Part shown: positions 1-14,938 of the stretch, piece after piece | How positions within the stretch are numbered: position 1 is the stretch's first letter | Layout: the number at the start of each line of letters is the position of its first letter | DNA from: Pinisolibacter aquiterrae | GTDB taxonomy: Bacteria > Pseudomonadota > Alphaproteobacteria > Rhizobiales > Ancalomicrobiaceae | DNA: 64,000 bases | Assembly: GCF_019160155.1 (NCBI RefSeq) | Contig: NZ_JAFNIH010000032.1 | Location: 51,371-115,370, forward strand | Direction: 5' to 3' | Program-made: the position numbers and the translations under genes | Notes under the pieces: model-generated | The model's database searches: none | What the model was told of the DNA's origin: nothing | What the model saw: the letters and a program-made list of their open reading frames with translations, nothing else

Positions 1-1821
<1,821 letters not shown>

Positions 1822-2063
1822 GGTTCGCTCTCCTCGCCAGATCTCCCACTCCTCGATTTCCGTAAGGGAAACCGCAAGATCTGCTCGACGAGAGAAATGC
1901 TGCGCGCGACCGCACGAAATGTCACGCTGCTTTTGACGTCAGGAATCCGACACGAATGCACAAACGAAATGCATTGATTCAAAACTGGCCTGAGGAAAAA
2001 TACTTACCCAGAAGTCCTAACGATCGTATACAGAAGATGGATGCACAGCAGCATACTGAAGAG

Positions 2064-3083
2064 TCAGAGCAACTGACCACCGTTGATGTTGATCTGTTCG
2101 CCGGTGATGTAGGACGCCGCCTCCGAGCAGAGGAAATGCACCAGCTCGGCGACTTCCTCGGGCCGACCCAGGCGCTTCATCGGGATGAGCGGCAGGAACT
2201 TTTCTTCCGTGCCCGGCGACAGGATGTCGGTGACGATTTCGCCCGGCGCGATCGCATTGACGCGAATACCGTGCGGCGCGAAATCATTGGCCATTTCACG
2301 GGTCAGCGCCGTCAGCGCCGCCTTGGAGGTGGCGTAGGCGGTGCCGGCGAAGGGGTGGACGCGGCTGCCGACCACCGAGGTGATGTTGACCACCGAGCCC
2401 CGCGCCGCCTTCAACTCGTCGAACAATCCCTTGGCCAGCATGATCGGCGCCAGGAGATTGACGTGAAACACCTGCATCCACGTATGCATCGGTGTCGTCA
2501 TCGAATTCAGCCGCTCGCCGTTCGGCCCCTTGGGTGAGATGCCGGCGTTGTTGACGAGCGCGTGCAGCCGTCCGCCGACCCGGCGGCGAATGTCGATGAT
2601 GGCGAGCGGGATCTGCTCGCGATCGCCGAGGTCGACCTGGACGTGATCCTCCGGCCCCGCTTCCCACGGGCAGCGGCTGCGCTCGAAGGGATGGCGCGAG
2701 CAGGTGACGATTCGCCAGCCCTCGTCGGCGAATTTGCGCACGATCGAATGGCCGATGCCGCGACTGGCGCCGGTCACCAGCATGGTGCGCCGCTCGCCGT
2801 CCGCGTCGAGCGCCGGGGGCACGTGGCCGTAGGCGTGGTGGTGTTCGTGATCGATTGCCCCGCCGGCGGCCGACTCGGGCCGCTTGAACGTGTGGGTGAC
2901 GGGATCGTAGCCCGGCGGATAGATCGGCTGGCCGTCCGGTCCGATCGGCGGCGTATAGACATGGGTCACCGGATCGTAGCCCGGCGGATAACGGTTCGGC
3001 GCGCGCGGCCCTGGACCACCGGGAGACGGGGTCCCCTGCCCGGAATTTGGGCGATCCTTGTCGGACGGATGATCGCTGGACAT
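2064..3083 (-). CDS. SDR-family NAD(P)-dependent oxidoreductase with N-terminal repeats
   Basis: This 339-aa protein has a classical short-chain dehydrogenase domain from about residue 100. It shows the cofactor motif TGASRGIGHS, the NNAG motif, a catalytic Ser in the NITSVVGS stretch, YATSK, and a GGQLL C-terminus typical of FabG-like enzymes. The substrate cannot be told. The first ~95 residues are unusual: low-complexity, Pro/Gly-rich, with two near-identical copies of YPPGYDPVTH joined by YTPPIGPDGQPI, then a His-rich stretch (DHEHHHAYGH). The ATG at 3083 is chosen because the in-frame extension upstream runs into an intergenic repeat. The gene lies upstream of nifA on the same strand, 242 bases away, with no obvious functional link. 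Confidence 0.85.
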   Translation of the reverse strand: MSSDHPSDKDRPNSGQGTPSPGGPGPRAPNRYPPGYDPVTHVYTPPIGPDGQPIYPPGYDPVTHTFKRPESAAGGAIDHEHHHAYGHVPPALDADGERRTMLVTGASRGIGHSIVRKFADEGWRIVTCSRHPFERSRCPWEAGPEDHVQVDLGDREQIPLAIIDIRRRVGGRLHALVNNAGISPKGPNGERLNSMTTPMHTWMQVFHVNLLAPIMLAKGLFDELKAARGSVVNITSVVGSRVHPFAGTAYATSKAALTALTREMANDFAPHGIRVNAIAPGEIVTDILSPGTEEKFLPLIPMKRLGRPEEVAELVHFLCSEAASYITGEQININGGQLL

Positions 3084-3405
3084 GGGCGTTCCCTCGAGTT
3101 CGGCGTTTCGCCGGGGCGGCGCGGGCCAAGGTAGTGTCCGCCCGTGTCGCCGACAAGGCATCCCGGGCGGAACGTCTCGTCGCGAGTCCTCTCCTTCTCC
3201 CCTCGCGAGAGAAGGCGGCCCGGCACGGGCCGGACGAGAGGGCGCGGGCGCGAGCCCGCGACGGGCGGTGCCGGAGGACTTCGCGCTCCGCGCGGCACCC
3301 CTCATCCACCCTTCGGGCACCTTCTCCCGCGAGGGGGAGAAGGAAGGATGTGCGACGCCGTGGCGAACCGTCACCCAGAGCCGGCGGCGGTCCGCTCGAT
3401 CCGCC
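3084..3405. other. Intergenic region between serS and the SDR gene
   Basis: This 322-base gap has no credible gene. Its central part is filled by the RIME/REP-like repeat described separately. The bases next to 3084 should hold the SDR promoter, but no clear -35/-10 pair was seen. Confidence 0.6.
3189..3346. repeat. RIME/REP-like palindromic intergenic repeat
   Basis: The stretch begins with CTCCTTCTCCCCTCGCGAGA and ends with CTTCTCCCGCGAGGGGGAGAAG, preceded by the CCCTCATCCACCCTTCGGGCACC block. Each end forms a short hairpin (CTTCTCCC against GGGAGAAG). This pattern matches the dispersed palindromic elements (RIME-type) common between genes in rhizobia and relatives. Assignment to that family is from memory of the motif. 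Only one copy is seen in this window. Confidence 0.7.
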
Positions 3406-6130
<2,725 letters not shown>

Positions 6131-6262
6131 GTTCGTCCGCCTGCGGGGGCGGCGTCTCGCGCACCCCCTCGATCCGACCGAGAACCGAACGGTTCACGGA
6201 AATCACCGACCTCGACGGGAGCGGACGCCACCGCGGCCCGCGTCGAGCCGGTCGCGACGGCG

Positions 6263-6496
6263 TCAGCCGACGGTCTTCGACTTCTCGTCCTGGGGAACGG
6301 TCTCGCCCGTCTTGGCATCGATGGACTTCGGAGCGGCGGGTTTCTCGGCCACGTCGTCGTCCTGAAGACCCTTCTTGAAGCTCTTGATGCCCTTGGCGAA
6401 ATCACCCATCAGGTCGGAAATCTTGCCCTTGCCGCCGAAGAACAGCAGGGCGACCGCGAGAACGATCAGCCAGTGCCAGATGCTCAGAGAACCCAT
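6263..6496 (-). CDS. tatA: Sec-independent protein translocase TatA
   Basis: TatA forms the pore-like assembly of the Tat system. The 77-aa product has one N-terminal membrane helix ([18 protein letters not shown]) followed by the amphipathic helix [19 protein letters not shown] and a charged tail. The ATG at 6496 (MGSLSIWHW) is preferred over one ten codons upstream because it gives the conserved family N-terminus. A gap of 132 bases separates it from tatB, longer than the tatB-tatC overlap. Confidence 0.95.
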   Translation of the reverse strand: MGSLSIWHWLIVLAVALLFFGGKGKISDLMGDFAKGIKSFKKGLQDDDVAEKPAAPKSIDAKTGETVPQDEKSKTVG

Positions 6497-6620
6497 GTCG
6501 TACTGCTCCAGATGGTGGGCCGGCACGCCTTCGGCGCACCCCGGCCGGGCGGCGCCGCACTATGGCAAAAAGGCCGTGGTGGAGCAACCGCGCTGCCAAC
6601 ACGCCCGCGTGACGCCGGCC

Positions 6621-7325
6621 TCAGCCCTCCTCCGACCCGGAATCGGTGAGGAGATCGAGGAGATCGCCCGGCTCGAGCGGATCCTCCTCCGCCGTCAGCG
6701 CCTCGCCCTCGACCGGCAGGGGCACGTGGAAGCCGGCCGGGATCTGCCCCTCGAGCAGCCCCGCCGCCTTCAACTCCTCGAGCCCCGGCAGATCGCGCAC
6801 CGTCTCGAGGCCGAAATGGACCAGGAACGCCTCGGTCGTCCCCCAGGTCACCGGCCGCCCCGGCGTCCGCCGCCGCCCGCGCATGCGGATCCACCCCGCC
6901 TCGAGCAGCATGTCGAGCGTGCCCTTGGACATGGTGACGCCGCGAATCTGCTCGATCTCGGCGCGCGTGACCGGCTGGTGATAGGCGATGATCGCCAGCG
7001 TCTCGAGCGCGGCGCGGCCGAGACGGCGCGGTTCCTCGACGCGTCGCGACAGACGCGGTGCCAGATCGGCGGCGGTGCGGAACAGCCATTTGCCGGCGAG
7101 TCGCACCGGCTCGACCCCACGCCCGCGATAATCGGCGACGAGATCGGCGAGAACGGCGTCGAGGTCGACGTCGGCGCCCACGAGCTCGGCCAGCGCCGCC
7201 TCGTCGACCGGCTCGGCGGCGGCGAAGATCGCCGCCTCCACCAGCCGCGCCGCGTCGCGGTCGCGAAAGGGGCCCCCCGCCTCGGCCGGCGGACGATCGT
7301 CGTCGTCGTCGTCCGCGTCGATCAT
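6621..7325 (-). CDS. scpB: Segregation and condensation protein B (ScpB)
   Basis: ScpB is the kite-type winged-helix subunit of the SMC-ScpAB condensin that organises and segregates the chromosome. The 234-aa product contains two winged-helix repeats, with the characteristic LETLAIIAYHQPVTRAEIE segment and the following RGVTMSKGTLDMLLEAG. An unusual run of seven Asp lies near the N-terminus (MIDADDDDDDD-like start). The ATG at 7325 overlaps the scpA stop by 4 bases. The C-terminus is acidic. Confidence 0.93.
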   Translation of the reverse strand: MIDADDDDDDRPPAEAGGPFRDRDAARLVEAAIFAAAEPVDEAALAELVGADVDLDAVLADLVADYRGRGVEPVRLAGKWLFRTAADLAPRLSRRVEEPRRLGRAALETLAIIAYHQPVTRAEIEQIRGVTMSKGTLDMLLEAGWIRMRGRRRTPGRPVTWGTTEAFLVHFGLETVRDLPGLEELKAAGLLEGQIPAGFHVPLPVEGEALTAEEDPLEPGDLLDLLTDSGSEEG

Positions 7326-8173
7326 GACGTCTCCTCCCCCTCGTCGGGTCGGCCCCCGCCCCGCGCGCGCACCATCAACGGCGCGAAGGCCTCCGCCTGG
7401 GCGACGTCGAGCAGCCCCTCGCGCACCATCTCGAGACTGGCCGCGAAGGTCGAGGCGATCAGCGTCGCCCGGGTCTCGGCGGTCTCGTGCGGCGCGATCA
7501 GCCGATCGAGATCGATCCACTCGTCGATCGGCCCGACCAGCCGCTCCAGGATCTCGCGCGCGTCGACCAGCGACCACACCTTGCGCGCCGCCACCCGGAC
7601 CTCGGTGATCATGCCGCGCTGTCGGAAGTCGGCATAGGCCGAGAGGAGATCCCAGAGGCTCGCGTCCCACTTCGGCCGCGTCACCACCGACGTCCCCTCG
7701 GGGGCGCCGCGCAGAAAGATCTCGCGCCCGACCCGGGGCCGCGCCATCAGCACCGCCGCCCGCTCGCGCATCGCCTCGAGCCGGCGCAGGCGAAAGGCGA
7801 GCGCCGCCGCCAGTTCCTCGCCGGTCGGCTCGGCGTCCTCCGGCGGCTTCGGCAGGAGCAGCCGCGACTTGAGATAGGTGAGCCACGCCGCCATCACGAG
7901 ATGATCGGCGGCGAGCTCGAGCCGGCTCTCGCGCACCCGCTCGACGAAGGCGAGATATTGATCGACCAGATCGAGGATCGAGATCTTGGCGAGATCGACC
8001 TTCTGATTGCGCGCCAGCGACAACAGCAGGTCGAGCGGCCCCTCCCAACCGTCGACGTCGACGATCAGCGCGTCCTCGCCCGCCCCGGCCGGCGCCGCGC
8101 GCGGCGGACGCGACCAGTCGTCGGGCGCCGCGCGTCCGTTCTCCGGCAGTCGTTGCGTCTCGCTGGTGTCCAC
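7322..8173 (-). CDS. scpA: Segregation and condensation protein A (ScpA)
   Basis: ScpA is the kleisin subunit that bridges SMC heads. The 283-aa product carries the typical DGWEGPLDLLLSLARNQKVD signature near residue 45, followed by LAKISILDLVDQYL, and a C-terminal winged-helix region. No in-frame ATG lies at the right place. A GTG at 8173 gives VDTSETQRL and fits the family start. It lies in the operon nagZ-scpA-scpB, 32 bases after nagZ. Confidence 0.92.
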   Translation of the reverse strand: MDTSETQRLPENGRAAPDDWSRPPRAAPAGAGEDALIVDVDGWEGPLDLLLSLARNQKVDLAKISILDLVDQYLAFVERVRESRLELAADHLVMAAWLTYLKSRLLLPKPPEDAEPTGEELAAALAFRLRRLEAMRERAAVLMARPRVGREIFLRGAPEGTSVVTRPKWDASLWDLLSAYADFRQRGMITEVRVAARKVWSLVDAREILERLVGPIDEWIDLDRLIAPHETAETRATLIASTFAASLEMVREGLLDVAQAEAFAPLMVRARGGGRPDEGEETS

Positions 8174-8205
8174 GGCCCGCGTCCCTCGCCCCCGCGAGGG
8201 ATGTT

Positions 8206-9225
8206 TCAGACGACCGGGGTTCCCGTCAATCGGGCGAACTGCGCGCGCGCCGCCTCGACGTCGAAACTCTCCACCGGACGCCGCATCGCCGCCGCCCGGT
8301 CGGCCCGCTCCCGCGCCCGCCCCTCGAGTGGACGACACGCCGCCGCCACCGCGGTCATCTCCGCGAGATCGCCGTTGCAGTGGAGCACCAGATCGCAGCC
8401 GGCGGCGAGCGCGGCGGCGGTGCGCTCGCCGATCGTCCCCGACAGCGCCCGCATCGACACGTCGTCCGACATCAGGCAGCCGTCGTAGCCGATGAAGCCC
8501 CGGATCACCGTATCGATCACCGTCTTCGAGGTGGTCGCCGGGGCGTCGGGATCGATCGCCGAATAGACCACGTGCGCGGTCATCGCCAGAGGCAGGTCCG
8601 CCGCCGCGCGGAACGGCGGGAAATCGGTCGTCTCCAGCGCCGCGCGCGACGTCTCCACCACCGGCAGGTGATGATGGCTGTCGACGCCGGCGCGGCCGTG
8701 CCCGGGAATGTGCTTGATCACCGGCAGCACACCGCCCTCGAGGAGCCCCGCCGCCGCCGCCCGACCGAGGTCCGACACCACTTCCGGCGTCACCCCGTAG
8801 GCGCGGTGGCCGATGACGTCGTGGGCGCCCTCGACCGGCACGTCGAGCACCGGCAGGCAGTCGACGTCGATGCCGAGTTCGAGGAGATCGTGGGCGATGA
8901 GCCGGGCGCCGAGCCGCGCCGCCGCGAGCCCGGTGCGCCGATCTCGGGCATAGACCTCGCCGAAGCGGCGCCCGGCGGGATAGGCCGGCCATTGCGGCGG
9001 GCCGAGACGCTGCACCCGGCCGCCCTCCTGATCGATCAGGATCGGCGCGTCCGGCCGGTCCGCCGCCGCCCGCAGCGCCGCCGTCAGCGCGCGGATCTGG
9101 TCCGGCGTCTCGCAGTTGCGGGAAAACAGGATGAACCCCCACGGGCGGGCGTCGCGGAAGAAGGCGACCTCGTCGGGCGAGAGCGTCGGTCCGGCGCAGC
9201 CGGCGATGAAGGCGGAGACGGTCAT
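8206..9225 (-). CDS. nagZ: Beta-N-acetylhexosaminidase NagZ
   Basis: NagZ is a glycoside hydrolase family 3 enzyme that removes N-acetylglucosamine from anhydro-muropeptides during cytoplasmic cell-wall recycling. The 339-aa product shows the family signature KHIPGHGRAGVDSHHHLP, which contains the catalytic Asp/His loop, and the SDDVSMRAL stretch holding the nucleophile Asp. The ATG at 9225 (MTVSAFIAG) is chosen over one 18 codons upstream because the extension is Ser/Pro-rich and unlike the family. It sits downstream of the SPOR-domain gene, a common alphaproteobacterial order. Confidence 0.93.
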   Translation of the reverse strand: MTVSAFIAGCAGPTLSPDEVAFFRDARPWGFILFSRNCETPDQIRALTAALRAAADRPDAPILIDQEGGRVQRLGPPQWPAYPAGRRFGEVYARDRRTGLAAARLGARLIAHDLLELGIDVDCLPVLDVPVEGAHDVIGHRAYGVTPEVVSDLGRAAAAGLLEGGVLPVIKHIPGHGRAGVDSHHHLPVVETSRAALETTDFPPFRAAADLPLAMTAHVVYSAIDPDAPATTSKTVIDTVIRGFIGYDGCLMSDDVSMRALSGTIGERTAAALAAGCDLVLHCNGDLAEMTAVAAACRPLEGRARERADRAAAMRRPVESFDVEAARAQFARLTGTPVV

Positions 9226-9313
9226 GACGGTCGGCACTCGCGTGGGGGGAGACGAGGACGGCCGGCCGAGGCGAACCACGACCGGCCGAAAGGCGGCGAG
9301 AGGGGCGGTCCGC

Positions 9314-11182
9314 TCAGCGGCGCGTCACCATGCACTGCCCGCCCTGGGACTGGATCTGCGAACAGAGTGCCGCCGCCGCCTCGCGCGATCCCACCGGCAC
9401 CCGGGCCCGATAATAGGTGCCCCGGGTGCCGAGATCGGCGCGCTGCACGTCGAGCGGCCGGCCCGACAACGCCGAATAACGCCGCTGGGCGTCGGCGAAG
9501 GAGCGCCGCGCGTCCGCTTCCGACTTGGAGGCGGAGAGCTGCACCATCCAATCGCCACCACCGGCGGCGGCCGGCGCGAGCGGCGTCGGCGCGGCGGCCG
9601 TCGGCTGCGGACGTGCCGGGGCCGGAGCCGACGCCTGCGGCGCGGGAGCGCTCGCCAGACGCGGCGCCACCGGACCGAGCGCCAGCGGCGCCCCGGCCGA
9701 GGCCTGCGGCCGCTGCGGCGTGACCGGCGTGGTCGTCACCGTCCGGACCGGGGCGGTCGCGGCCGGGCGCGGCGGCGCCGGGATCGGCATCGGCACGTCG
9801 ACCACCGTTCCGGCGGGCGTGGCCGGCGCGGCCTCGGCCGGAGCGGCCGGAGCCGGCGTGACCGGAACCATGGGAACCGGCTGCGCCACCGCCGCCGCCT
9901 GCGGCAGCGTCGGCACCACCGGCTGGGTGGTGACCCGGGTCGTCGTCACCGGCACCATCGGCGGCGGCACGCTCGGCACCGGCGGCGCGCTCGGCTTGGC
10001 CGGCGCCGCGGCCGTCGGGCCCGGCGTCGCGGGGGCGGCGGGAGCCGTGGGCGCGGCGCCGTTCGGCGGCCGCGCCTGGGAGCCCTCCGAGACGATCGAG
10101 CCGTCGGGCCGCACCACCACCGTCTTGACCGTATGCGGTTGATCGGGCGAGGTCGGGCGCTGCGTGCCGGGATTGATCACCCGCACCTCGCGTCCCTCGG
10201 GGGTAAGCCCGGAGACATGCTCGACCGGATCCTCCTGGAGGCTGACGATCTTCGAGCCGTCGACCTTGGTGTCGCGCTTCAGCGAGATCTCGCCGTCGGC
10301 CACCGTCGCCGCCTTGGTCGGATCCGGCAGCACCTTGAGCGGCTGGCCGTCGGCCTGGATCAGCACCGGCCCGCGCGCCTTGGGGTCGCCCCAGATCTTC
10401 CATCCGGCGAGCGCCCCGCCGCCGACCAGTAGAAGGCCGACGACCGCCGCCGCGATCCGGAAGCCCGAGCGCCCGCCCTCGTGCGGCAACTGCCGCGCCT
10501 CGTATTCCTCGGCCATCGAATGCGGCAGGATCACCGCCTCGTCGGCGACATAGGGCGACGCCTCGGCGGCGGCGCGCGCGATCGCCGCCGGATCGAATTC
10601 GTCGAAGGTCGGCCGCGGCGCCTCGCCGCCACGGGCGCGATGGATCTCCGCCGCGAAGGCCGCGTCGAGATCGACCGCCTGCGCCGCGCCGCCCGCGAAG
10701 GCGGGGTCGTAGGACCCGGCCGAGATGCCGTCGTCATAGGCGTAGAAGTCGGCCCAGCGCGGATCGACCGGCGCCGGATCGACCGGCGTCGAGACGATCG
10801 GATCCTCCGCCGCCTCGGCGCCGGAATAGCCGCTGAGGCTGGCGATGTCGTGATCGTCGACCGGATGCTGGGGAATGATCTTGGGCACTTCGCGCTCGAA
10901 GTCGCCGCGCACCCGCTCCTCCGGCGTCACCGACGAGCGCAGGGTCTCGAAGAGTTCGGCCTCGAGGTCGGAGATCTGCGCCGGGGCGGGGCTCTTCGGC
11001 AGGGTCCGCCGGCCCACTTCGACGACGTGCTCGGGACGCACCGGATGCGCCGCGCCCTCCCCGAGGATGCGCGCCAGTTCCGCGAGCGGATCCTCCGCCA
11101 TCGGCCGGGCACGATGACCCTGCCCGGCATCGACCGGGCCGGTCGCATGGGGATCGTAGGCGTGACGCATGGGCTCGGACAT
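9314..11182 (-). CDS. SPOR-domain membrane protein
   Basis: This 622-aa protein probably binds denuded peptidoglycan glycans at division sites. It has a long acidic cytoplasmic region (residues 1-235), one membrane helix near residues 240-260 (AAAVVGLLLVGGGALAGW), a low-complexity Pro/Ala/Thr linker of about 200 residues, and a C-terminal SPOR domain (about 545-620) ending in CMVTRR. The linker may tolerate length changes. It lies between argS and nagZ on the same strand, as in many Hyphomicrobiales. The exact role is unknown. Confidence 0.88.
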   Translation of the reverse strand: MSEPMRHAYDPHATGPVDAGQGHRARPMAEDPLAELARILGEGAAHPVRPEHVVEVGRRTLPKSPAPAQISDLEAELFETLRSSVTPEERVRGDFEREVPKIIPQHPVDDHDIASLSGYSGAEAAEDPIVSTPVDPAPVDPRWADFYAYDDGISAGSYDPAFAGGAAQAVDLDAAFAAEIHRARGGEAPRPTFDEFDPAAIARAAAEASPYVADEAVILPHSMAEEYEARQLPHEGGRSGFRIAAAVVGLLLVGGGALAGWKIWGDPKARGPVLIQADGQPLKVLPDPTKAATVADGEISLKRDTKVDGSKIVSLQEDPVEHVSGLTPEGREVRVINPGTQRPTSPDQPHTVKTVVVRPDGSIVSEGSQARPPNGAAPTAPAAPATPGPTAAAPAKPSAPPVPSVPPPMVPVTTTRVTTQPVVPTLPQAAAVAQPVPMVPVTPAPAAPAEAAPATPAGTVVDVPMPIPAPPRPAATAPVRTVTTTPVTPQRPQASAGAPLALGPVAPRLASAPAPQASAPAPARPQPTAAAPTPLAPAAAGGGDWMVQLSASKSEADARRSFADAQRRYSALSGRPLDVQRADLGTRGTYYRARVPVGSREAAAALCSQIQSQGGQCMVTRR

Positions 11183-11251
11183 CGAACGGGCACCTCTGTC
11201 GACGAAGCCGGCCGGGGCCGCTTCGTTGGCCGTCGTCCCGATCGCTCGTCC

Positions 11252-13012
11252 TCAGCGCATTTCTTTCGGTGCGCTCACTCCGAGAACGGCGAGCCCGGAC
11301 GCGAGAACCGAGGCGACGGCTCTCACCATCGCCAGTCGGGCATGGGACGACAATGGATCGTCAACGTTAACAAAGCGTAATTGTGGCAGATCCTTGCCCC
11401 TGTTCCAATGGGCATGAAGATCGCTCGCCAGATCGTGCAGGAAGAACGCGATCCTGTGCGGCTCGTGACTTTCCGCCGCACCCTCCACGACACGGGGCCA
11501 CTGCGCGATTCTCTTCATCAGACCGATTTCACCGGCGTCGGAGAGACGCGTGAGATCGGCGCCGCCGAGACCTTCGTCGGAGAGATCGAGCGCCGGCAGG
11601 CCCTCGCGCGCCTGGGCGAACACCGAATGCACCCGCGCATGGGCATATTGGACGTAGAAGACCGGGTTGTCCTTCGACTGCTCGGTGACCTTCTGGAAGT
11701 CGAAGTCGAGCGGCGCGTCGGACTTGCGGAAGAGCATCATGAAGCGCACCGCGTCGACGCCGACCTCGTCGACCACTTCGCGCAGCGTCACGAAGGATCC
11801 CGAGCGCTTCGACATCTTCACCGGCTCGCCGGCGCGGAACAGCTTGACGAGCTGGCACAGCTTGACGTCGAGCGAGGCCTTGCCGCCCGAGATCGCCTTG
11901 ACCGCCGCCTGCATCCGCTTGACGTAACCGCCGTGGTCGGCGCCCCAGATGTCGATCTGGTTGGCGAAGCCGCGCCGATACTTGTCGAGGTGATAGGCGA
12001 TGTCGGAGGCGAAATAGGTATAGGACCCGTCCGACTTCATCAGCGGACGGTCGACGTCGTCGCCGAACTGGGTCGAGCGGAAGAGAACCTGCTCGCGATC
12101 CTCCCAATCCTCCGGCAGCTGCCCCTTGGGGGGCTCCAGCCGGCCGCGATACATCAGCCCGGCCGCCGTCAGCGTATCGATCGCCTGGGCGACGCGGTCG
12201 CCGTCGGGCGCGTTCTGGAGGCTCTTCTCGGAGAAGAACACGTCGTGGCGCACGTTGAGGGCGGCGAGATCCTCGCGGATCATCGCCATCATGCCGTCGA
12301 TCGCCGTCCGGCGGACCTCTTCCAGCCATTCGCTCTCGGGCTTGCCGACCAGCGACGCGCCGAACCGCTTCGCCAGCGCCTCGCCGACCGGCTTCAGATA
12401 GTCGCCCGGATAGAGCCCCTCGGGGATCTCGCCGATCGCCTCGCCGAGCGCCTCGCGGTAGCGCAGATGGGCCGAGCGGGCGAGCACGTCGACCTGGGCG
12501 CCGGCGTCGTTGATGTAATATTCCTTGGTCACCGCATGGCCGGCATGGGCCAGGATGTTGGCGAGCGCGTCGCCCACCACGGCGCCCCGGCAATGACCGA
12601 CGTGCATCGGCCCGGTCGGATTGGCCGAGACGTATTCGACGTTGACCGCGCCCTTGCCCGGCGTGCCGCGGCCGTAGGCCTCGCCCTCACGCAGCACCAG
12701 CGCCAGGAACCGCGCCCAATAACCGGCCGAAAGACGTAAGTTGAGGAAGCCGGGACCGGCCACCTCGGTCTCCGCGACGTCCGGATCGGCGGCGAGTTCG
12801 CCCATCAACTCGATGGCGAGCGCGCGCGGCTGCTTGCCCATCGGCTTGGCGAGAACCATCGCGGCATTGACGGCGAGATCGCCATGGGCGGCGTCGCGCG
12901 GCGGCTCGACCACCACACGCGTGAGATCGAGCGCCGTCCCGTCCGCCGCCGTCCAACCGAGCCGCGCGATGGTGGAGCGCACCCGCTCGCCGAAATCCGC
13001 GAAGATGTCCAT
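11252..13012 (-). CDS. argS: Arginyl-tRNA synthetase
   Basis: ArgRS charges tRNA-Arg. The 586-aa product has the N-terminal Arg-S additional domain, the class I HIGH-like motif (HVGHCRG, near residue 137, within [15 protein letters not shown]), a KMSKRSG motif near residue 405, and the C-terminal DALR anticodon-binding domain ending [11 protein letters not shown]...FYLHDLAS-like sequence. The length is normal. It is preceded on the same strand by the dGTPase-like gene, the usual alphaproteobacterial order. Confidence 0.97.
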   Translation of the reverse strand: MDIFADFGERVRSTIARLGWTAADGTALDLTRVVVEPPRDAAHGDLAVNAAMVLAKPMGKQPRALAIELMGELAADPDVAETEVAGPGFLNLRLSAGYWARFLALVLREGEAYGRGTPGKGAVNVEYVSANPTGPMHVGHCRGAVVGDALANILAHAGHAVTKEYYINDAGAQVDVLARSAHLRYREALGEAIGEIPEGLYPGDYLKPVGEALAKRFGASLVGKPESEWLEEVRRTAIDGMMAMIREDLAALNVRHDVFFSEKSLQNAPDGDRVAQAIDTLTAAGLMYRGRLEPPKGQLPEDWEDREQVLFRSTQFGDDVDRPLMKSDGSYTYFASDIAYHLDKYRRGFANQIDIWGADHGGYVKRMQAAVKAISGGKASLDVKLCQLVKLFRAGEPVKMSKRSGSFVTLREVVDEVGVDAVRFMMLFRKSDAPLDFDFQKVTEQSKDNPVFYVQYAHARVHSVFAQAREGLPALDLSDEGLGGADLTRLSDAGEIGLMKRIAQWPRVVEGAAESHEPHRIAFFLHDLASDLHAHWNRGKDLPQLRFVNVDDPLSSHARLAMVRAVASVLASGLAVLGVSAPKEMR

Positions 13013-13144
13013 GGGTATCCGCCGTTCTCTCGTCCAGGAATCGGAACGTCCGCGCCGTCCCGTCGACGCGAGGCCGACGAGAGCGCGGAAAACCTGGCGC
13101 GGAGCTATCGCAAATCGGCAGGGGCGTCAAACCGGGAGGACGCC

Positions 13145-14386
13145 TCACCCCAGATCCGGCGTGTCGCCGCAGACCCGGCGGTGCTCGCCGACGGCGAAGC
13201 GGTCGGTCATGCCGGCGATGTAGTCGCAGATCCGCCGCGCCAGCCGCTCGCGGTCGGAGGCGACGTCGTCGGCGCGCCATTCCTCCGGCAGCGCCTGCGG
13301 CCGATCCATGAAGGCGGCGAAGAGATCCTCCACCACCCCTTCCGCCGCCCGCATCTTGGTCATCACCAGATCCGACCGATAGACGCGCGCGAACAGGAAC
13401 GTCTTGATCGTGTGATCGGCCGCCGCCAGCACCGGCGAGAAGCCGACCAGCGCCCGCCCGGCGTTGCGCACGTCGTCGGCCGACCCCGGCAGCTGATCCT
13501 CGAGCCGGCGGAAGCTCTCGCCGATCACGTCCTCGACCATGGCGGTGATGATCCGCCGGATCACCTCCTGCTTCAGCCGCGCCCGCTCAAGGTTCGGATG
13601 CCGCGCCCGCACCTCCGAGATCGCCGCGCCGACCACCGGCAGATCGCCGAGATCGTCGAGATCGATCAGCCGCGCCCGGAGCCCGTCGTCGATGTCGTGG
13701 GCGTCGTAGGCGATGTCGTCGGCGATCGCCGCGCATTGCGCCTCGAGGCTCGGCCAGGTCGCGAGCCAGAGATCCTGGCGGCGGGCATAGTCGCGGATGC
13801 CGTAGGGCAGTTCCGCCGGCGGCCGATGCTGGCCATGGGCGGAGGCGAGCGGGCGCCCGCGCGCGTCGGTCAGCGGCCCGTTGTGCTTGACGAGCCCCTC
13901 CAGCGTCTCCCAGGTCAGGTTGAGCCCGTCGAAACCGGCATAGCGCCGCTCCAACCGCGTCACGATCCGCAGCGTCTGGGCGTTGTGGTCGAAGCCGCCG
14001 TGCCGCGCCATCGCGCGCTCCATCGCCCGCTCGCCGGCATGACCGAAGGGCGTGTGGCCGAGATCGTGGCCGAGCGCCAGAGCCTCCGCCAGATCCTCGT
14101 CGAGACGGAAGGCGCGGGCGAGCGCGCGGGCGATCTGCGCCACCTCGATCGTGTGCGTCAGGCGCGAGCGGAAATGATCGCCGTCGTGCGGCAGGAAGAC
14201 CTGAGTCTTGTTGGCGAGGCGGCGGAAGGCGGTCGAATGGATGATCCGGTCGCGGTCGCGCTGGAAGGGCGTGCGGGTCGGGCTCGTCGGTTCGTCGACC
14301 AGCCGGCCGCGCGAGCGTTGCGGATCCACCGCGAACAGCGCCCGCGCCTCGCCGCCCAATCCGACCCGTTCGGCGATCCTCGACAT
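13145..14386 (-). CDS. dgt: dGTP triphosphohydrolase-like HD-domain protein
   Basis: This 413-aa protein belongs to the deoxyguanosinetriphosphate triphosphohydrolase-like family, which splits dNTPs to nucleoside and triphosphate. It has the conserved [15 protein letters not shown]is and the HD motif in [15 protein letters not shown], then [10 protein letters not shown] and the [13 protein letters not shown] metal ligands. The ATG at 14386 (MSRIAERVG) is preferred because the upstream in-frame extension crosses the promoter region shared with erpA. The two genes diverge with 178 bases between them. Confidence 0.92.
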   Translation of the reverse strand: MSRIAERVGLGGEARALFAVDPQRSRGRLVDEPTSPTRTPFQRDRDRIIHSTAFRRLANKTQVFLPHDGDHFRSRLTHTIEVAQIARALARAFRLDEDLAEALALGHDLGHTPFGHAGERAMERAMARHGGFDHNAQTLRIVTRLERRYAGFDGLNLTWETLEGLVKHNGPLTDARGRPLASAHGQHRPPAELPYGIRDYARRQDLWLATWPSLEAQCAAIADDIAYDAHDIDDGLRARLIDLDDLGDLPVVGAAISEVRARHPNLERARLKQEVIRRIITAMVEDVIGESFRRLEDQLPGSADDVRNAGRALVGFSPVLAAADHTIKTFLFARVYRSDLVMTKMRAAEGVVEDLFAAFMDRPQALPEEWRADDVASDRERLARRICDYIAGMTDRFAVGEHRRVCGDTPDLG

Positions 14387-14564
14387 GGGCTTTCCCCGTC
14401 TCCTGACGTCGCCGCCGCCGACGACTGCCCCCGATTTCGGCGCGACGCTCACCGAGCGGTCTTGATTCTCAAGGGTTCGATCGCATTTGATCGAGACGAA
14501 CGAAGGTTTCAAGCGCATGACGCCGTCGACCCTTCGGCCGGCGAACGCGAGGACAGAACGAGAC

Positions 14565-14903
14565 ATGACCGACACCGCCCCGCCGATCGCCGTCACGGCC
14601 GCCGCCGCCGCCCGCATCAGATACGTCGTCTCCGACGAACCCACCGGAACGGTGATGCGCATTTCCGTCAAGGGAGGGGGCTGCTCGGGCTTCTCCTACG
14701 GCTTCGAGCTGACCACGGCCCGCGAGGACGACGACATCGTGATCGAACGCGACGGCGCCACCGTGGTGATCGACCCCGTCTCGGCCGAATATCTGACCGG
14801 CTCGGAACTCGACTTCGTCGACGACCTGATGGGTCAGGCCTTCAAGATGAAGAACCCGCAGGCCACCGCGACCTGCGGCTGCGGCACCTCCTTCGCCATG
14901 TGA
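14565..14903 (+). CDS. erpA: A-type iron-sulfur cluster carrier ErpA
   Basis: A-type carriers deliver Fe-S clusters to apoproteins. The 112-aa product carries the three cluster-ligand cysteines: one in [11 protein letters not shown] (about residue 43) and the pair in the C-terminal CGCGTSFAM. IscA is the alternative name, but the position next to the dGTPase gene is typical of the essential alphaproteobacterial ErpA. The ATG at 14565 is chosen because the 26-codon extension upstream has no family similarity. Confidence 0.9.
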   Translation: MTDTAPPIAVTAAAAARIRYVVSDEPTGTVMRISVKGGGCSGFSYGFELTTAREDDDIVIERDGATVVIDPVSAEYLTGSELDFVDDLMGQAFKMKNPQATATCGCGTSFAM

Positions 14904-14917
14904 GTCGCGGATCGGCC

Positions 14918-14938
14918 CGGCGCGTCCCTAGCGCGCCG
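14918..14938. terminator. Hairpin between convergent erpA and protease genes
   Basis: CGGCGCG and CGCGCCG form a 7-bp perfect stem with a 7-base loop that includes the protease stop codon. There is no T-run on either side, so termination is an inference from position. Confidence 0.4.
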
